In this document: positions 36,196 through 47,949 of the stretch, piece by piece
Numbering within the stretch: position 1 is the stretch's first letter
How the letters are laid out: every line of letters begins with the position of its first letter
From: Micropterix aruncella
Lineage: Eukaryota > Arthropoda > Insecta > Lepidoptera > Micropterigidae
Direction: 5' to 3'
DNA length: 64,000 bases
NCBI GenBank assembly: GCA_944548615.1
Contig: OX155960.1
Span: 16,647,033-16,711,032, forward strand
Made by a program: the position numbers and the translations under genes
The notes under the pieces: model-generated
What the model was told of the DNA's origin: nothing
What the model saw: the letters and a program-made list of their open reading frames with translations, nothing else
Database searches by the model: none

Positions 36196-39126
36196 TTAAT
36201 TTTGCCTATTGAGACCGGAACCTTTGCAAGCGCCTAAAATGTAAATATAAGCCAATTCCCAAGATTTGACGTCCCTTTCTTTTGCATTATCCCCAAGGCA
36301 TTTTATTATTTTAACTTTAAAACATTGATCAAAAGATAAATTATGCGCCCTGGCATGCAAAGATATTGGGAGTTGGCTTTCATTTCCTACACTAGCCCTA
36401 TGATTATTTAGTCTAATATTAAGTGGTGTTGTTGTTTCACCGATATAAAAGGCATCACAAGTCCTGCACAGAAGTTGATATACTATATTTTTTGAAATAC
36501 AACTGCAATGAAAGGGAACCCTGTAACTATTAGTAGTATTTGGACTGGTAAAAAAAGGACTTAGATCTAACAGAGGACAAGTTTTACAACGTGGACGACC
36601 ACAAGGTTGAAGCCCAAAAGTATTATTACCAATAGAGAAATTTTGATTATTTTTTGTTTTGTTTAATATTGATCTAATATTAGGTGGTCTGCGGAAAGAT
36701 AAAATTGGCGGTGAATCTAAGAGATCCTTAGTGGATGCATCATTAGAAATGATGGGGAATAAATCAGATAATATATCTCGCAGTTTCTCAGCACCAGGAA
36801 AATAAGTGGTGCTAAGAAAGATTTTATTATTTTTATTATTTTTATTTGAAGAAATTTTAGGTTTTGGTATATATTTTACTTCAGAGTTTAGAATATGTTT
36901 ATCCAATAGAGGAGCAGGGTATTTTCTTTCAAGAAGAGATTGCTTTAGATTATTGAGATATTTATCTAAATTTTCTTTGTTGTTAACTAAACGGTGTCCG
37001 CGAATGGACATTGAGTAGGGAATGGATCTCTTGGTGTGAAATGGATGACAGCTATCAAAGTGTAAATACTGTTCTTTATTTGTAGGTTTTATATGAATCG
37101 CGGTTTTAATTTTACCTTCGGAAATTGTTAAATCAACATCTAAGAAAGTAATTTGTGATTTAGAAATGGTATGAGTGAAATTCAAAGGGCCAAAATTATT
37201 TAGGTCGTCAAGAAAGGTTGTTAGAGTAGTTTGTCCGTGTGGCCAAATCATTACTATGTCGTCAATAAATCTATACCATAATATGGGTTTTAAATTTTGC
37301 GTTTGAAGAAAATTTTGCTCGAATAATCCCATGAAAAGGTTGGCATACGAAGGGGCCATTCGCGTGCCCATAGCAGTCCCTTTAATTTGAAGATAAAATT
37401 CATCTTCAAAGGAGAAAGCATTACACGTTAAGACAAACTCGGCTAATTTGCAAAGAAAATCCGTAGAAGGTATTTGAGGATGAGGTCTCTCATCAAGAAA
37501 ATAAGAAATGGCTTCCAATCCTAAATTATGAGGAATATTGGTATACAGGGATATGGCGTCAATAGTAACAAATAATAGGTCGTCTGACTTTGGAATTACA
37601 GTATTCTTTAAAATATCAATAAAATGATAGCTGTCTTTGATATGAGAATTTAGATTTTTCACAAAAGGTTGTAAAAAATAATCTACAAAAGCCGAAATTC
37701 TTTCTGTCGGAGAGTTAAAGCTTGCGACTATTGGTCGTCCAGGATTATTAGGCTTGTGAATTTTAGGTAATAGGTAAAAATTTGGAGTTCTGATAGGATC
37801 AGGAATTAAAGTTTTAACATCTTCGTCTGATAATTTTTCATTTGATTTATTTTGTTCAATATATTTTTTTATTTTCACTGCAAAATTTTTGTTTGGATCT
37901 CTAGATAGTTTTTTATAGAAAGTTTCATCTCTAAGTTGTCTCAAGCCTTCAGTAACATAGTCAGTTTTGTTAAGTATGACAGTAGTGGAACCTTTATCAG
38001 CCGGCAAAATGACGATGCTGGTATCCTTGCTAAGACTCTCAAGAGCTGCACGTTCATCTACTGACAAGTTTGATGTTGGCTTGAGGCTATTTAGAAAAGA
38101 TGGCTGTGTTACTTTGTTTAATAAAATAGTAATAAAATTTTCTACCGGATGATTTTTTGGTAATGGAGGGGGTTCTTTATTGGAGTGTGGACGAAATTTA
38201 GCTAGTGCATTGTGTAATTTAATATTATTATTGTTATTCTTTTGATTTGAATGCCAAAATTCGCGCCATCTTAAATTACGACAAAATTTAACAACATCAT
38301 TACCAAAACTAAAATGGTTCACATTTTGAGTCGGTGTGAAATTTAGACCTTTAGCTAATACTAAATATTCATTGTGGTTAATTACTTTGGATGACAAGTT
38401 TTTAACAGCATTTTTTTCTCTAGGAGATGGACCTTGTATATTATTAGAATATGATACTGATGGTGTTATACTGTTATTAATTTGGTTTACTAATGTGGCA
38501 CGTATTGGTACGGAATCTGATACTAATGGAAATATATTGTTAGTAATTTGGTTTACTGATAGGGTGTGCATCGGAGAGGAAAGAGTACCTTGGTGAACTG
38601 CTGGGATAACATTTCGAAGTGAATTTGAATTCCTTGTTTTGTTAACATTGGAATCACTGTAATTTGAAATGGAAACTGGATTCAAAATGTTTCGTGTATT
38701 GTTACTTGGGATAATGCAAATTTTCTGAAAGTTCTTTAGTAAATTAAGGAACTTTTTATCGTGTTTTAATCTAATATTTCGTAAATCTGTTACAGAATTG
38801 TTAACTATTTTATGAGCTTCTTGAAATAAGAAAGGAGAATGTGTTGTTATCATGTTAACATAAAAACACAGTGAGTTTAAATGTTTATCAACTAAAATTT
38901 GATATTCATTTCGCAAAACAGACGTAATTTCCATTGAATACCTTAAACGGATTGCGGTGAAATCATATCGAATTTCTGTACTAATTGCTGCGAAAGGAAA
39001 TTTTGGTAATAACCCTTTAGGGCAAATGTTGTTTTCTAAACATTTAGAAAGAAATTCAACGTGTCCCGTGAATTTAGCTGTCTTAAGTGAATGGTAATTT
39101 ATTTGGTTTAACCAATGAGTGTACAT
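36196..39126 (-). CDS. PLE polyprotein copy 2: reverse transcriptase + GIY-YIG endonuclease (976 aa)
   Basis: The protein is identical to copy 1 (32,699-35,629), with all RT and GIY-YIG catalytic residues intact. The only nucleotide difference I saw is synonymous: the codon for a Tyr near the C-terminus is TAC here (complement 'aaaatgtaaat') and TAT in copy 1. The start codon faces that of copy 3 across the inverted pseudo-LTRs, 561 bp apart, so the two ORFs diverge from a shared palindromic promoter region. Confidence 0.93.
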   Translation of the reverse strand: MYTHWLNQINYHSLKTAKFTGHVEFLSKCLENNICPKGLLPKFPFAAISTEIRYDFTAIRLRYSMEITSVLRNEYQILVDKHLNSLCFYVNMITTHSPFLFQEAHKIVNNSVTDLRNIRLKHDKKFLNLLKNFQKICIIPSNNTRNILNPVSISNYSDSNVNKTRNSNSLRNVIPAVHQGTLSSPMHTLSVNQITNNIFPLVSDSVPIRATLVNQINNSITPSVSYSNNIQGPSPREKNAVKNLSSKVINHNEYLVLAKGLNFTPTQNVNHFSFGNDVVKFCRNLRWREFWHSNQKNNNNNIKLHNALAKFRPHSNKEPPPLPKNHPVENFITILLNKVTQPSFLNSLKPTSNLSVDERAALESLSKDTSIVILPADKGSTTVILNKTDYVTEGLRQLRDETFYKKLSRDPNKNFAVKIKKYIEQNKSNEKLSDEDVKTLIPDPIRTPNFYLLPKIHKPNNPGRPIVASFNSPTERISAFVDYFLQPFVKNLNSHIKDSYHFIDILKNTVIPKSDDLLFVTIDAISLYTNIPHNLGLEAISYFLDERPHPQIPSTDFLCKLAEFVLTCNAFSFEDEFYLQIKGTAMGTRMAPSYANLFMGLFEQNFLQTQNLKPILWYRFIDDIVMIWPHGQTTLTTFLDDLNNFGPLNFTHTISKSQITFLDVDLTISEGKIKTAIHIKPTNKEQYLHFDSCHPFHTKRSIPYSMSIRGHRLVNNKENLDKYLNNLKQSLLERKYPAPLLDKHILNSEVKYIPKPKISSNKNNKNNKIFLSTTYFPGAEKLRDILSDLFPIISNDASTKDLLDSPPILSFRRPPNIRSILNKTKNNQNFSIGNNTFGLQPCGRPRCKTCPLLDLSPFFTSPNTTNSYRVPFHCSCISKNIVYQLLCRTCDAFYIGETTTPLNIRLNNHRASVGNESQLPISLHARAHNLSFDQCFKVKIIKCLGDNAKERDVKSWELAYIYILGACKGSGLNRQN

Positions 39127-39194
39127 AATGGATGTGATTGCAACATAATTAAAATTAGGTAATATTTTAATATTTGATTGTAAATGTGTAAATT

Positions 39195-39619
39195 ATTATT
39201 TTTTCAAATTGAAATTATGTTTATCACTAAATAAATGAAATGATAAAATAATGAAAGGGCACTTATCTGGTCTGTGGTGACCAGGAGTGACTCCACGCCT
39301 TTTTCGTTTTCTCTTCTCTCAGTATTTGCGGTTTCCTACTGTGGTATTCGAACCTTTCTACTTTATCCTACAGCGGCGACACAACAATGCGAAAGACGAG
39401 AATGAATGCTGGAAAATAATATCGCATTGTTGTGTCGCCGCTGTAGGATAAAGTAGAAAGGTTCGAATACCACAGTAGGAAACCGCAAATACTGAGAGAA
39501 GAGAAAACGAAAAAGGCGTGGAGTCACTCCTGGTCACCACAGACCAGATAAGTGCCCTTTCATTATTTTATCATTTCATTTATTTAGTGATAAACATAAT
39601 TTCAATTTGAAAAAATAAT
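39195..39619. repeat. Inverted junction of two PLE pseudo-LTRs (palindrome centre)
   Basis: A complete pseudo-LTR (39,195-39,421) is followed without a gap by an inverted one lacking its first 29-30 bases (39,422-39,619). The arms become complementary from 39,392 leftward and 39,422 rightward, leaving a 29-base spacer. The complementarity continues for about 3.7 kb on each side (to about 35,673 and 43,141). Confidence 0.93.
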
Positions 39620-39687
39620 AATTTACACATTTACAATCAAATATTAAAATATTACCTAATTTTAATTATGTTGCAATCACATCCATT

Positions 39688-42617
39688 ATGTACACTCATT
39701 GGTTAAACCAAATAAATTACCATTCACTTAAGACAGCTAAATTCACGGGACACGTTGAATTTCTTTCTAAATGTTTAGAAAACAACATTTGCCCTAAAGG
39801 GTTATTACCAAAATTTCCTTTCGCAGCAATTAGTACAGAAATTCGATATGATTTCACCGCAATCCGTTTAAGGTATTCAATGGAAATTACGTCTGTTTTG
39901 CGAAATGAATATCAAATTTTAGTTGATAAACATTTAAACTCACTGTGTTTTTATGTTAACATGATAACAACACATTCTCCTTTCTTATTTCAAGAAGCTC
40001 ATAAAATAGTTAACAATTCTGTAACAGATTTACGAAATATTAGATTAAAACACGATAAAAAGTTCCTTAATTTACTAAAGAACTTTCAGAAAATTTGCAT
40101 TATCCCAAGTAACAATACACGAAACATTTTGAATCCAGTTTCCATTTCAATTACAGTGATTCCAATGTTAACAAAACAAGGAATTCAAATTCACTTCGAA
40201 ATGTTATCCCAGCAGTTCACCAAGGTACTCTTTCCTCTCCGATGCACACCCTATCAGTAAACCAAATTACTAACAATATATTTCCATTAGTATCAGATTC
40301 CGTACCAATACGTGCCACATTAGTAAACCAAATTAATAACAGTATAACACCATCAGTATCATATTCTAATAATATACAAGGTCCATCTCCTAGAGAAAAA
40401 AATGCTGTTAAAAACTTGTCATCCAAAGTAATTAACCACAATGAATATTTAGTATTAGCTAAAGGTCTAAATTTCACACCGACTCAAAATGTGAACCATT
40501 TTAGTTTTGGTAATGATGTTGTTAAATTTTGTCGTAATTTAAGATGGCGCGAATTTTGGCATTCAAATCAAAAGAATAACAATAATAATATTAAATTACA
40601 CAATGCACTAGCTAAATTTCGTCCACACTCCAATAAAGAACCCCCTCCATTACCAAAAAATCATCCGGTAGAAAATTTTATTACTATTTTATTAAACAAA
40701 GTAACACAGCCATCTTTTCTAAATAGCCTCAAGCCAACATCAAACTTGTCAGTAGATGAACGTGCAGCTCTTGAGAGTCTTAGCAAGGATACCAGCATCG
40801 TCATTTTGCCGGCTGATAAAGGTTCCACTACTGTCATACTTAACAAAACTGACTATGTTACTGAAGGCTTGAGACAACTTAGAGATGAAACTTTCTATAA
40901 AAAACTATCTAGAGATCCAAACAAAAATTTTGCAGTGAAAATAAAAAAATATATTGAACAAAATAAATCAAATGAAAAATTATCAGACGAAGATGTTAAA
41001 ACTTTAATTCCTGATCCTATCAGAACTCCAAATTTTTACCTATTACCTAAAATTCACAAGCCTAATAATCCTGGACGACCAATAGTCGCAAGCTTTAACT
41101 CTCCGACAGAAAGAATTTCGGCTTTTGTAGATTATTTTTTACAACCTTTTGTGAAAAATCTAAATTCTCATATCAAAGACAGCTATCATTTTATTGATAT
41201 TTTAAAGAATACTGTAATTCCAAAGTCAGACGACCTATTATTTGTTACTATTGACGCCATATCCCTGTATACCAATATTCCTCATAATTTAGGATTGGAA
41301 GCCATTTCTTATTTTCTTGATGAGAGACCTCATCCTCAAATACCTTCTACGGATTTTCTTTGCAAATTAGCCGAGTTTGTCTTAACGTGTAATGCTTTCT
41401 CCTTTGAAGATGAATTTTATCTTCAAATTAAAGGGACTGCTATGGGCACGCGAATGGCCCCTTCGTATGCCAACCTTTTCATGGGATTATTCGAGCAAAA
41501 TTTTCTTCAAACGCAAAATTTAAAACCCATATTATGGTATAGATTTATTGACGACATAGTAATGATTTGGCCACACGGACAAACTACTCTAACAACCTTT
41601 CTTGACGACCTAAATAATTTTGGCCCTTTGAATTTCACTCATACCATTTCTAAATCACAAATTACTTTCTTAGATGTTGATTTAACAATTTCCGAAGGTA
41701 AAATTAAAACCGCGATTCATATAAAACCTACAAATAAAGAACAGTATTTACACTTTGATAGCTGTCATCCATTTCACACCAAGAGATCCATTCCCTACTC
41801 AATGTCCATTCGCGGACACCGTTTAGTTAACAACAAAGAAAATTTAGATAAATATCTCAATAATCTAAAGCAATCTCTTCTTGAAAGAAAATACCCTGCT
41901 CCTCTATTGGATAAACATATTCTAAACTCTGAAGTAAAATATATACCAAAACCTAAAATTTCTTCAAATAAAAATAATAAAAATAATAAAATCTTTCTTA
42001 GCACCACTTATTTTCCTGGTGCTGAGAAACTGCGAGATATATTATCTGATTTATTCCCCATCATTTCTAATGATGCATCCACTAAGGATCTCTTAGATTC
42101 ACCGCCAATTTTATCTTTCCGCAGACCACCTAATATTAGATCAATATTAAACAAAACAAAAAATAATCAAAATTTCTCTATTGGTAATAATACTTTTGGG
42201 CTTCAACCTTGTGGTCGTCCACGTTGTAAAACTTGTCCTCTGTTAGATCTAAGTCCTTTTTTTACCAGTCCAAATACTACTAATAGTTACAGGGTTCCCT
42301 TTCATTGCAGTTGTATTTCAAAAAATATAGTATATCAACTTCTGTGCAGGACTTGTGATGCCTTTTATATCGGTGAAACAACAACACCACTTAATATTAG
42401 ACTAAATAATCATAGGGCTAGTGTAGGAAATGAAAGCCAACTCCCAATATCTTTGCATGCCAGGGCGCATAATTTATCTTTTGATCAATGTTTTAAAGTT
42501 AAAATAATAAAATGCCTTGGGGATAATGCAAAAGAAAGGGACGTCAAATCTTGGGAATTGGCTTATATTTATATTTTAGGCGCTTGCAAAGGTTCCGGTC
42601 TCAATAGGCAAAATTAA
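39688..42617 (+). pseudogene. PLE polyprotein copy 3 (inverted), frameshifted
   Basis: This is the same ORF as copies 1 and 2 but on the plus strand. A single base is missing near 40,148-40,153 ('tttcaattac' where the other copies have 'tttcaaattac'), so the first frame ends after 190 codons and the remainder is open from 40,242 (791 codons). The RT motifs (catalytic Asp codons at 41,253 and 41,550-41,555) and the GIY-YIG motifs (42,324-42,374, Glu codon at 42,555) are all intact in the second frame. As it stands the copy cannot make the full protein, but the lesion is minimal and recent. The deletion falls in the weakly conserved N-terminal region; a sequencing error is possible. Confidence 0.9.
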
Positions 42618-42801
42618 TAAGGTTTATCATATTATCATAATCATCAAATGCTTTTTCTTTTAATTTATAATCATTCATTTTAAAATAACGTTTTGCACGG
42701 TTGGTTATGGTACCTTAACTAAATCGTGTAAAATATTATTAATCCATTTCTTTTTGTTCGATTCCTTGAATTTAAATTTTCAACGAATTGTTCGATTTCA
42801 G

Positions 42802-42850
42802 AAATGTCATATATCTTGACGACGGCTGAGCCGAAATATTGATATACATT
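42802..42850 (+). ncRNA. Hammerhead-ribozyme-like motif, copy 3
   Basis: This is the same motif as in copies 1 and 2, here on the plus strand between the ORF end and the right pseudo-LTR. The stem II bases GGC/GCC and the GAAA core are unchanged. Confidence 0.4.
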
Positions 42851-42888
42851 TTATAAAAATCATTAATATTTAAGAAACACTAATCGCC

Positions 42889-43135
42889 TATTATTTTCCA
42901 GCATTCATTCTCGTCTTTCGCATTGTTGTGTCGCCGCTGTAGGATAAAGTAGAAAGGTTCGAATACCACAGTAGGAAACCGCAAATACTGAGAGAAGAGA
43001 AAACGAAAAAGGCGTGGAGTCACTCCTGGTCACCACAGACCAGATAAGTGCCCTTTCATTATTTTATCATTTCATTTATTTAGTGATAAACATAATTTCA
43101 ATTTGAAAAAATAATAATTTACACATTTACAATCA

Positions 43136-43141
<6 letters not shown>
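42889..43141 (+). repeat. PLE pseudo-LTR, right terminal copy plus 26 bp of leader
   Basis: This is a full 227-bp pseudo-LTR followed by 'aatttacacatttacaatca' and 'aatatt', the start of the next unit's leader. It then runs straight into (AT)n. The element therefore ends at different points at the two edges of the array. Confidence 0.85.

Positions 43142-43214
<73 letters not shown>
43139..43214. repeat. (AT)n microsatellite, right flank of the PLE array
   Basis: This is a pure AT dinucleotide run of about 76 bp. Together with 31,965-32,202 it suggests that the array inserted into one AT tract. Confidence 0.95.
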
Positions 43215-43216
<2 letters not shown>

Positions 43217-44110
43217 ATATACTATATATCTATATATCTATACATGTATACTATAAAGACATATATAATACTACTATAAATAAATTCTTTAATAAATATG
43301 ATAATATAATATAATGATTTGTATGATAAATTATGATTTCATGCTTTCACGTACAGAATTGCCTTGCTAACAATTTACGAGTATATATGTAACATGAAAA
43401 TTCAGAATGCTGTTTATGAATACATTACACAGATGCATAGTTATTTATAATTAAGAATTAACGTTTACGTTATAGCCGTAAATTGGTATAGAAATATAAA
43501 TAGAAATATTTATTGTCCGAAATTGTGCTGGTACATTTATGGTAATAATGCGTAAAACTATGTCTCTCACAATTACCTGTTATTAAAAGAGATTGACAAA
43601 TTTACTTACCTTAATTATAAAATCTTATTAAAAAATGTAATTATATCACTGGTTTGCTTATAATATCTAAATTAAATCAAGAATAATTCGTAATGTTCAT
43701 TGACTGGCATAAAATAATATTTAAAAGAGAAATATAACATGAAAAAAATCTAAACAGACCGGATAAGTAGAACTAACAGTAGAAGACAATTAATAAAAAT
43801 AATTCACCAGTAATATAAAAAATAAAGAAAAAAATCGAAATCAAGGAATAATCAAAAATCCGCCTATAAATACGAAATGTATATAATTTAAAATGTAACA
43901 GTAGAAAACAATATACATAATGTACATAACGTAGGGCCATGATCACACAAAAACCCTCAATAATTCCTCGCACTCTTCCCTGGCTTTATTTAAGAAGCTA
44001 CATAAGTTACGACCACTTCGAAAATTAGGGTAAGGCACGTCGGTCGTTCGTACGTCCATTGTCAGTTTATTGTCTGTATGATTTTAGTTTTAAAGTATTA
44101 TTTGTGAGAA
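43215..44110. other. AT-rich unassigned sequence
   Basis: No exon, inverted repeat or tandem repeat was recognised. A 66-codon minus-strand frame at 43,773-43,973 is AT-driven. Confidence 0.5.
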
Positions 44111-44114
44111 TTAT

Positions 44115-44350
44115 AAACAAATTAAAACGGATTTACCGCGTGAAGTGCGTAACAAGATACGGTGAGCGTTGTGTGTACGGAGGATTTTCAAAATTCGAGC
44201 CCTGACCCGCTGCCCCCCCCCCTCCCCTTCCCCACTATAATCTGCGCAGCAGTTTGATTGACAGACCTTCAGTCTACCTTCGACAGTTGCAATATTGCCG
44301 AAATGTCGGGTGCTACAAACTCCACGCGGTGAATTCGTTTTATATTGTTT
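44115..44350. mobile_element. Penelope-type terminal repeat fragments, inverted arrangement
   Basis: 'ggatttaccgcgtgaagtg' (44,130) and, in opposite orientation, 'ccgaaatgtcgggtgctac' with 'cacgcggtgaattcgtttt' (44,300-44,342) are the same words as in the fold-back at 25,534-25,689. A C-rich run (about 44,213-44,225) lies between. This is another degraded copy with inverted ends. Confidence 0.6.
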
Positions 44351-44800
44351 GCTAGCTGAACCTGGCCACGCATTGCTGTGGCCCGTTACGTTGCTGTGGT
44401 TTTCAAAAAAACATGTTATCGCTGATATGACATCTAAATATTAGGTATACAAAAACAGGCGCGTATTTGAATGCAATGTTGTATCAAAATTTCAAAGCAA
44501 TCGGTGGCGATCTTTCGGGGGTTTTAGCATTTTGAAAAAACGAATATTTACATTTTTATTTATGTATAAGATCTTCGATTTAAATTTTTAGGGGAACTTG
44601 TTCAAACCAAATATAATCCTATTGAGCAAAAACAAAAACAGGAAAAATATTGACGGATGTAAAAAACGGTTAGATGACCTATTGCCCGCTTTATGAACTA
44701 TGTACTCTCGGTGACATAATACAAATATGTTATTGTTTATTGATACGCTGTATTAATTGTTATAGCTACCTCGTATCTCTAAAGCAACCATTGACTGTTT
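44351..44800. other. Unassigned sequence
   Basis: Nothing was supported beyond AT-rich intergenic or intronic sequence. Confidence 0.5.
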
Positions 44801-44886
44801 CGTTGTTAGTTTTTTTCAGTAGTATTGTGCGAGCTAGATTATTATAATTTGTTGTTTTATGATAGAAACTATTAAAAACGGTACAA

Positions 44887-45072
44887 TGTCTATAATCAAT
44901 GACGCCGCAGTTTTGAATTATTGCCAAAAAATCATTGAACAATACGAAGTATCGTAAAACGTTTTATGGATTGGTACGATAGTAACCATGCGATGTATTT
45001 CCGGCCTATTTTGAAAAAAAACGAAGGTTTGGCAAATTACGAGACTCGTTTCAAAATAAGAATATCTTAGCT
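44887..45072 (+). pseudogene. Decayed coding fragment, unidentified
   Basis: Two adjacent plus-strand stretches look protein-like: 'MSIINDAAVLNYCQKIIEQY' ends at a TAA, and 'FMDWYDSNHAMYFRPILKKN' with a following 'EGLANYETRF' runs for about 36 codons in another frame. Low-complexity bias is absent and residue usage is balanced. It is probably a relic of a transposon ORF; I do not recognise the family. Confidence 0.35.
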
Positions 45073-45446
45073 CTATATGTAAGACCTAGTACCAACTAGG
45101 TCAACTACCAAGTAGCCAACTAGCAAACTACTCTGCTAATGGAAAAACTGAATACCTTCATTCACGAGATGTTACCTGTTTTGGTGTAAATAGGTATAAT
45201 TTTAAATACAAACTACTACAACTATATACAAACAATTAAAACTGTCAAAGGGGTAAGTTTGCGAGGAATCACTACTAAGTACCTACGTTATGTATCAGCG
45301 GACAAAATCGTCAACGTACGCCTACGAGATGCCACTGCAATGAGAACTACAAGAAAACTAAGCAATTTGAGCTCTTGGGACATGGACAGAATGATCCCAA
45401 GCATGATTTTTACACCGATAACAAAAAAAACGCAAATTAGGTTTTT

Positions 45447-45532
45447 TGGCGCGCACGAGGTATCACATGTATAAGTGAGACCTCGTGCGCCATATTGTCG
45501 ATCTATATCTACAATATGGCGAGCACAACTTC
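45447..45532. repeat. Two adjacent hairpins
   Basis: 'gcacgaggt' pairs with 'acctcgtgc' across an 18-base loop (with GGCGC/GCGCC outside it and a 2-base bulge). Immediately next, 'gccatattgt' pairs with 'acaatatggc' across 'cgatctatatct'. The two share the 'gcgcc' bases, so they are alternative or stacked structures. Confidence 0.6.
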
Positions 45533-45985
45533 AGTAACAAATTCGGTGAATAATCTTCCCTTTATCTCCTTCCACTCCCGCATAAAACGAGGAAAATATT
45601 GCCTTTATGGACTTTCTAAAGAAATTAACGCTTCTAATTTAAATAGGGGCAAGTCTTGTTCCTCTGAATACAGTTATTTTTTTCGGGAACTACTTGTTCT
45701 GAATATACATTCAGAAGGCATGCAACCGCATATTTTTATAATAATCAAAACTGATCCGACAAAGTCTCTCCTGTCAAAGTTTAGGTGACGAATGTTTTTT
45801 TTTTGTTTTGACTAAGTATTTTTTTCATGATTTCGAGTGATTTTTTTATTTAAAAACATTTAAGAGCTGTCATATTTCAATGCGATGTTAAGGAGTATTA
45901 TTGTAGAAAAGCATATGGCCTTCTTGGAAGTGGCCAGAGGAAAAACATGTAATATTCCTTAGGACAGATTATACATATAATATAA
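45533..45985. other. Unassigned sequence with a 97-codon open frame
   Basis: The plus-strand frame 45,495-45,788 has no recognisable motif, no splice-site context and no relation to pipe. I do not call it a gene. Confidence 0.4.
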
Positions 45986-45989
45986 CAAG

Positions 45990-46082
45990 ATAATAATAAA
46001 TTTACTGCCTGAAGTTTGCAGCGCCCGTTTCGGCGATATTGCGACCACCGTTGTCCAGGATAGACCAGTAGGTCTACCTACT
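45990..46082. mobile_element. Penelope-type terminal repeat fragment
   Basis: 'aaatttactgcctgaagtttg', 'cccgtttcggcgatattgc' and 'gttgtccaggatagacc' align in order with 25,550-25,625. It ends in a palindrome 'agtaggtctacctact' (46,067-46,082), as the fold-back at 25.6 kb ends in 'gggtagacctaccc'. Confidence 0.65.
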
Positions 46083-46575
46083 AAAATTAATAAATTCACA
46101 AGCACGTGTATCGATTATATTTTTCATATATTAGTGACTTGACTGTTGACGAGATATCGTCCGACGTACTTCAGCGTAGCTAAAATAATGATTATTTTAA
46201 TAATAATCTAGCTAGACTATCTTCAAGATACCCTAATGAACACACTCCTAGATTATAATAACATTACTGGCCCTAATAATTATTTTGGTAGATTTCCTAA
46301 TAATTATGAAGTAACTATGATTCGATGGAATCGTATAATGTTCTTTAACCCTTGGAGTAAATGGGTATTTTCATGGATGCATCTGTCTCTTTTGCAGGAT
46401 TTTCGGCGACATCGACCTTAAAGTACTATAACTACGAAACTACTACACCAATCATAAAAAGAACAACTGCACAATGATTGCATTGAAATTTCGAATATAG
46501 AATATTGAAATATCATTTTGTAAAACAATTAGATAATTATGAATAAATATGAGAACGTCAAAGAAGTGAAAAAAA
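46083..46575. other. AT-rich unassigned sequence
   Basis: No feature was supported. Confidence 0.5.
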
Positions 46576-46579
46576 CGCG

Positions 46580-46650
46580 GAACCAGATCTGGTCGTATCA
46601 TACTCAACGGATAATTGTTTCAGAACCAGATTTGGTCGTATCATACTCAA
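46580..46650. repeat. 28-bp direct repeat, 43 bp apart
   Basis: 'gaaccagatctggtcgtatc' plus 'atactcaa' at 46,580-46,607 is repeated at 46,623-46,650 with one mismatch. Confidence 0.85.
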
Positions 46651-47359
46651 GGGGTTAAGTAGTAGCTAAAATTAGGTACCATAGTATGTAAAACAAAAAA
46701 CAAAAAATAATGGTAAAGAATGAACATTTATCGCTTCATTCCTTGCACCTTGCTCTCTGGGTCGCAAGCTCATCGAATTTGTTGAAGTTAATGAGAACAT
46801 AACATCATATAGACAAACACATTATTGACTGCATTCAAGTCGTTTATATCATTTTATTTCTTGTTCCTAGGAAAACTATGTTTCGTAAATACCTCAGTAA
46901 TCCTCTAGATACGACACTGCTTTTGCAGAGTGCAGTGCTCGCACGGGGAAATCCTTTCATTCAATTCACCTCTTCTAGGAGGCTCCCAGATGAGAGCTAA
47001 ACCATAGGTTGTGCCGACCGCAAAACAAACTGGCCTTGCGGCCCAAGCCGCGTGGAACTATTAAAGTCCAAGTCAACAAGGCAGTAGATGTAGTTGTAAA
47101 ACTATCCGACGTTTAAAAGCCATATAAGCGACATTTAAGTATTTGGTATAAATTACGGTCAGACCCAGTAGATTTAAGGATACGGTTATTTTATGTTAAT
47201 TATGTATGTACTGTTATATTCTCAATCTAAAGAAGATTTGAGATAAGGCATTATGCGAACTCGTGAAACACCACTTAGTAGAATCACATTAACTGCACTA
47301 ATATTACAAATTATATACATACCGTCGTTTAAACTACCCTACATACCCAGTCATTGATT
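46651..47359. other. Unassigned sequence
   Basis: No exon or repeat structure was recognised. Confidence 0.5.
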
Positions 47360-47364
47360 TCCAA

Positions 47365-47580
47365 CATCTGCTTACAGTCTGCACGCAGGCTCCGAAGAAT
47401 CGGGAGCCTGGAAAGCGGGCGGATGATGCCGCCCCCGACCGTCGCTTCATACCCCGAACTCCAAAAGTATCCAGTACTAGTAGCAGGATATGAAGCGACG
47501 TTCGGGGGCAGCGTCATCCGCTCGCTTTCCCAGCCTCCGATTCCTCGTAGCTTGCGCGCGGACAGTACCTTGTCAGTTAG
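47365..47580. mobile_element. Fold-back MITE with inverted repeats of about 80 bp
   Basis: 'ggaaagcgggcggatgatgc' and 'gaccgtcgcttcata' on the left match, in reverse complement, 'gcgtcatccgctcgctttcc' and 'tatgaagcgacgttc' on the right, with a roughly 40-bp centre around 'agtatccagtactagtagc'. It is GC-rich compared with its flanks. Target duplications were not clear. Confidence 0.7.
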
Positions 47581-47949
47581 TCAGTTTTTGATTCTCCGAG
47601 TCGCCCTTTTCAATGTTCATTCGGGGTGCCACAAGGTCCTAACATATTCACAATGTTATTTATAGTTTTCTTTGATGGTTTACCTAAATTTGTAAAATAT
47701 AGTCACTGCTCTCGATAACTTAACTGTTGCTCGAGAAGCGGAAAAAAACAACAAGATATAAATGCACTTTCAACGTGGACCTCTGTCAATGACATGGAAT
47801 TCAACAGCAAAAAGTGCTCTGTTTTGAGAATCACCGAGAAGAAAATTCCTTGCTTTTTCCCGTACACTATAAACTAGTCAATTTAAAAGGGTTAACCGAA
47901 GTGTGCGTATACACGCACACATACATATAACACGTCATAGTAGGGTTGG

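Noticed and set aside
39305..39375. A tRNA-type B box ('ggttcgaatacc') in the PLE pseudo-LTR
   Set aside because: It departs from the consensus spacing, has no A box at a proper distance and no cloverleaf; a pol III promoter is not supported.
43773..43973. 66-codon hydrophobic minus-strand frame as a signal-anchor exon for pipe
   Set aside because: Wrong strand, and the hydrophobicity follows from AT-rich sequence.
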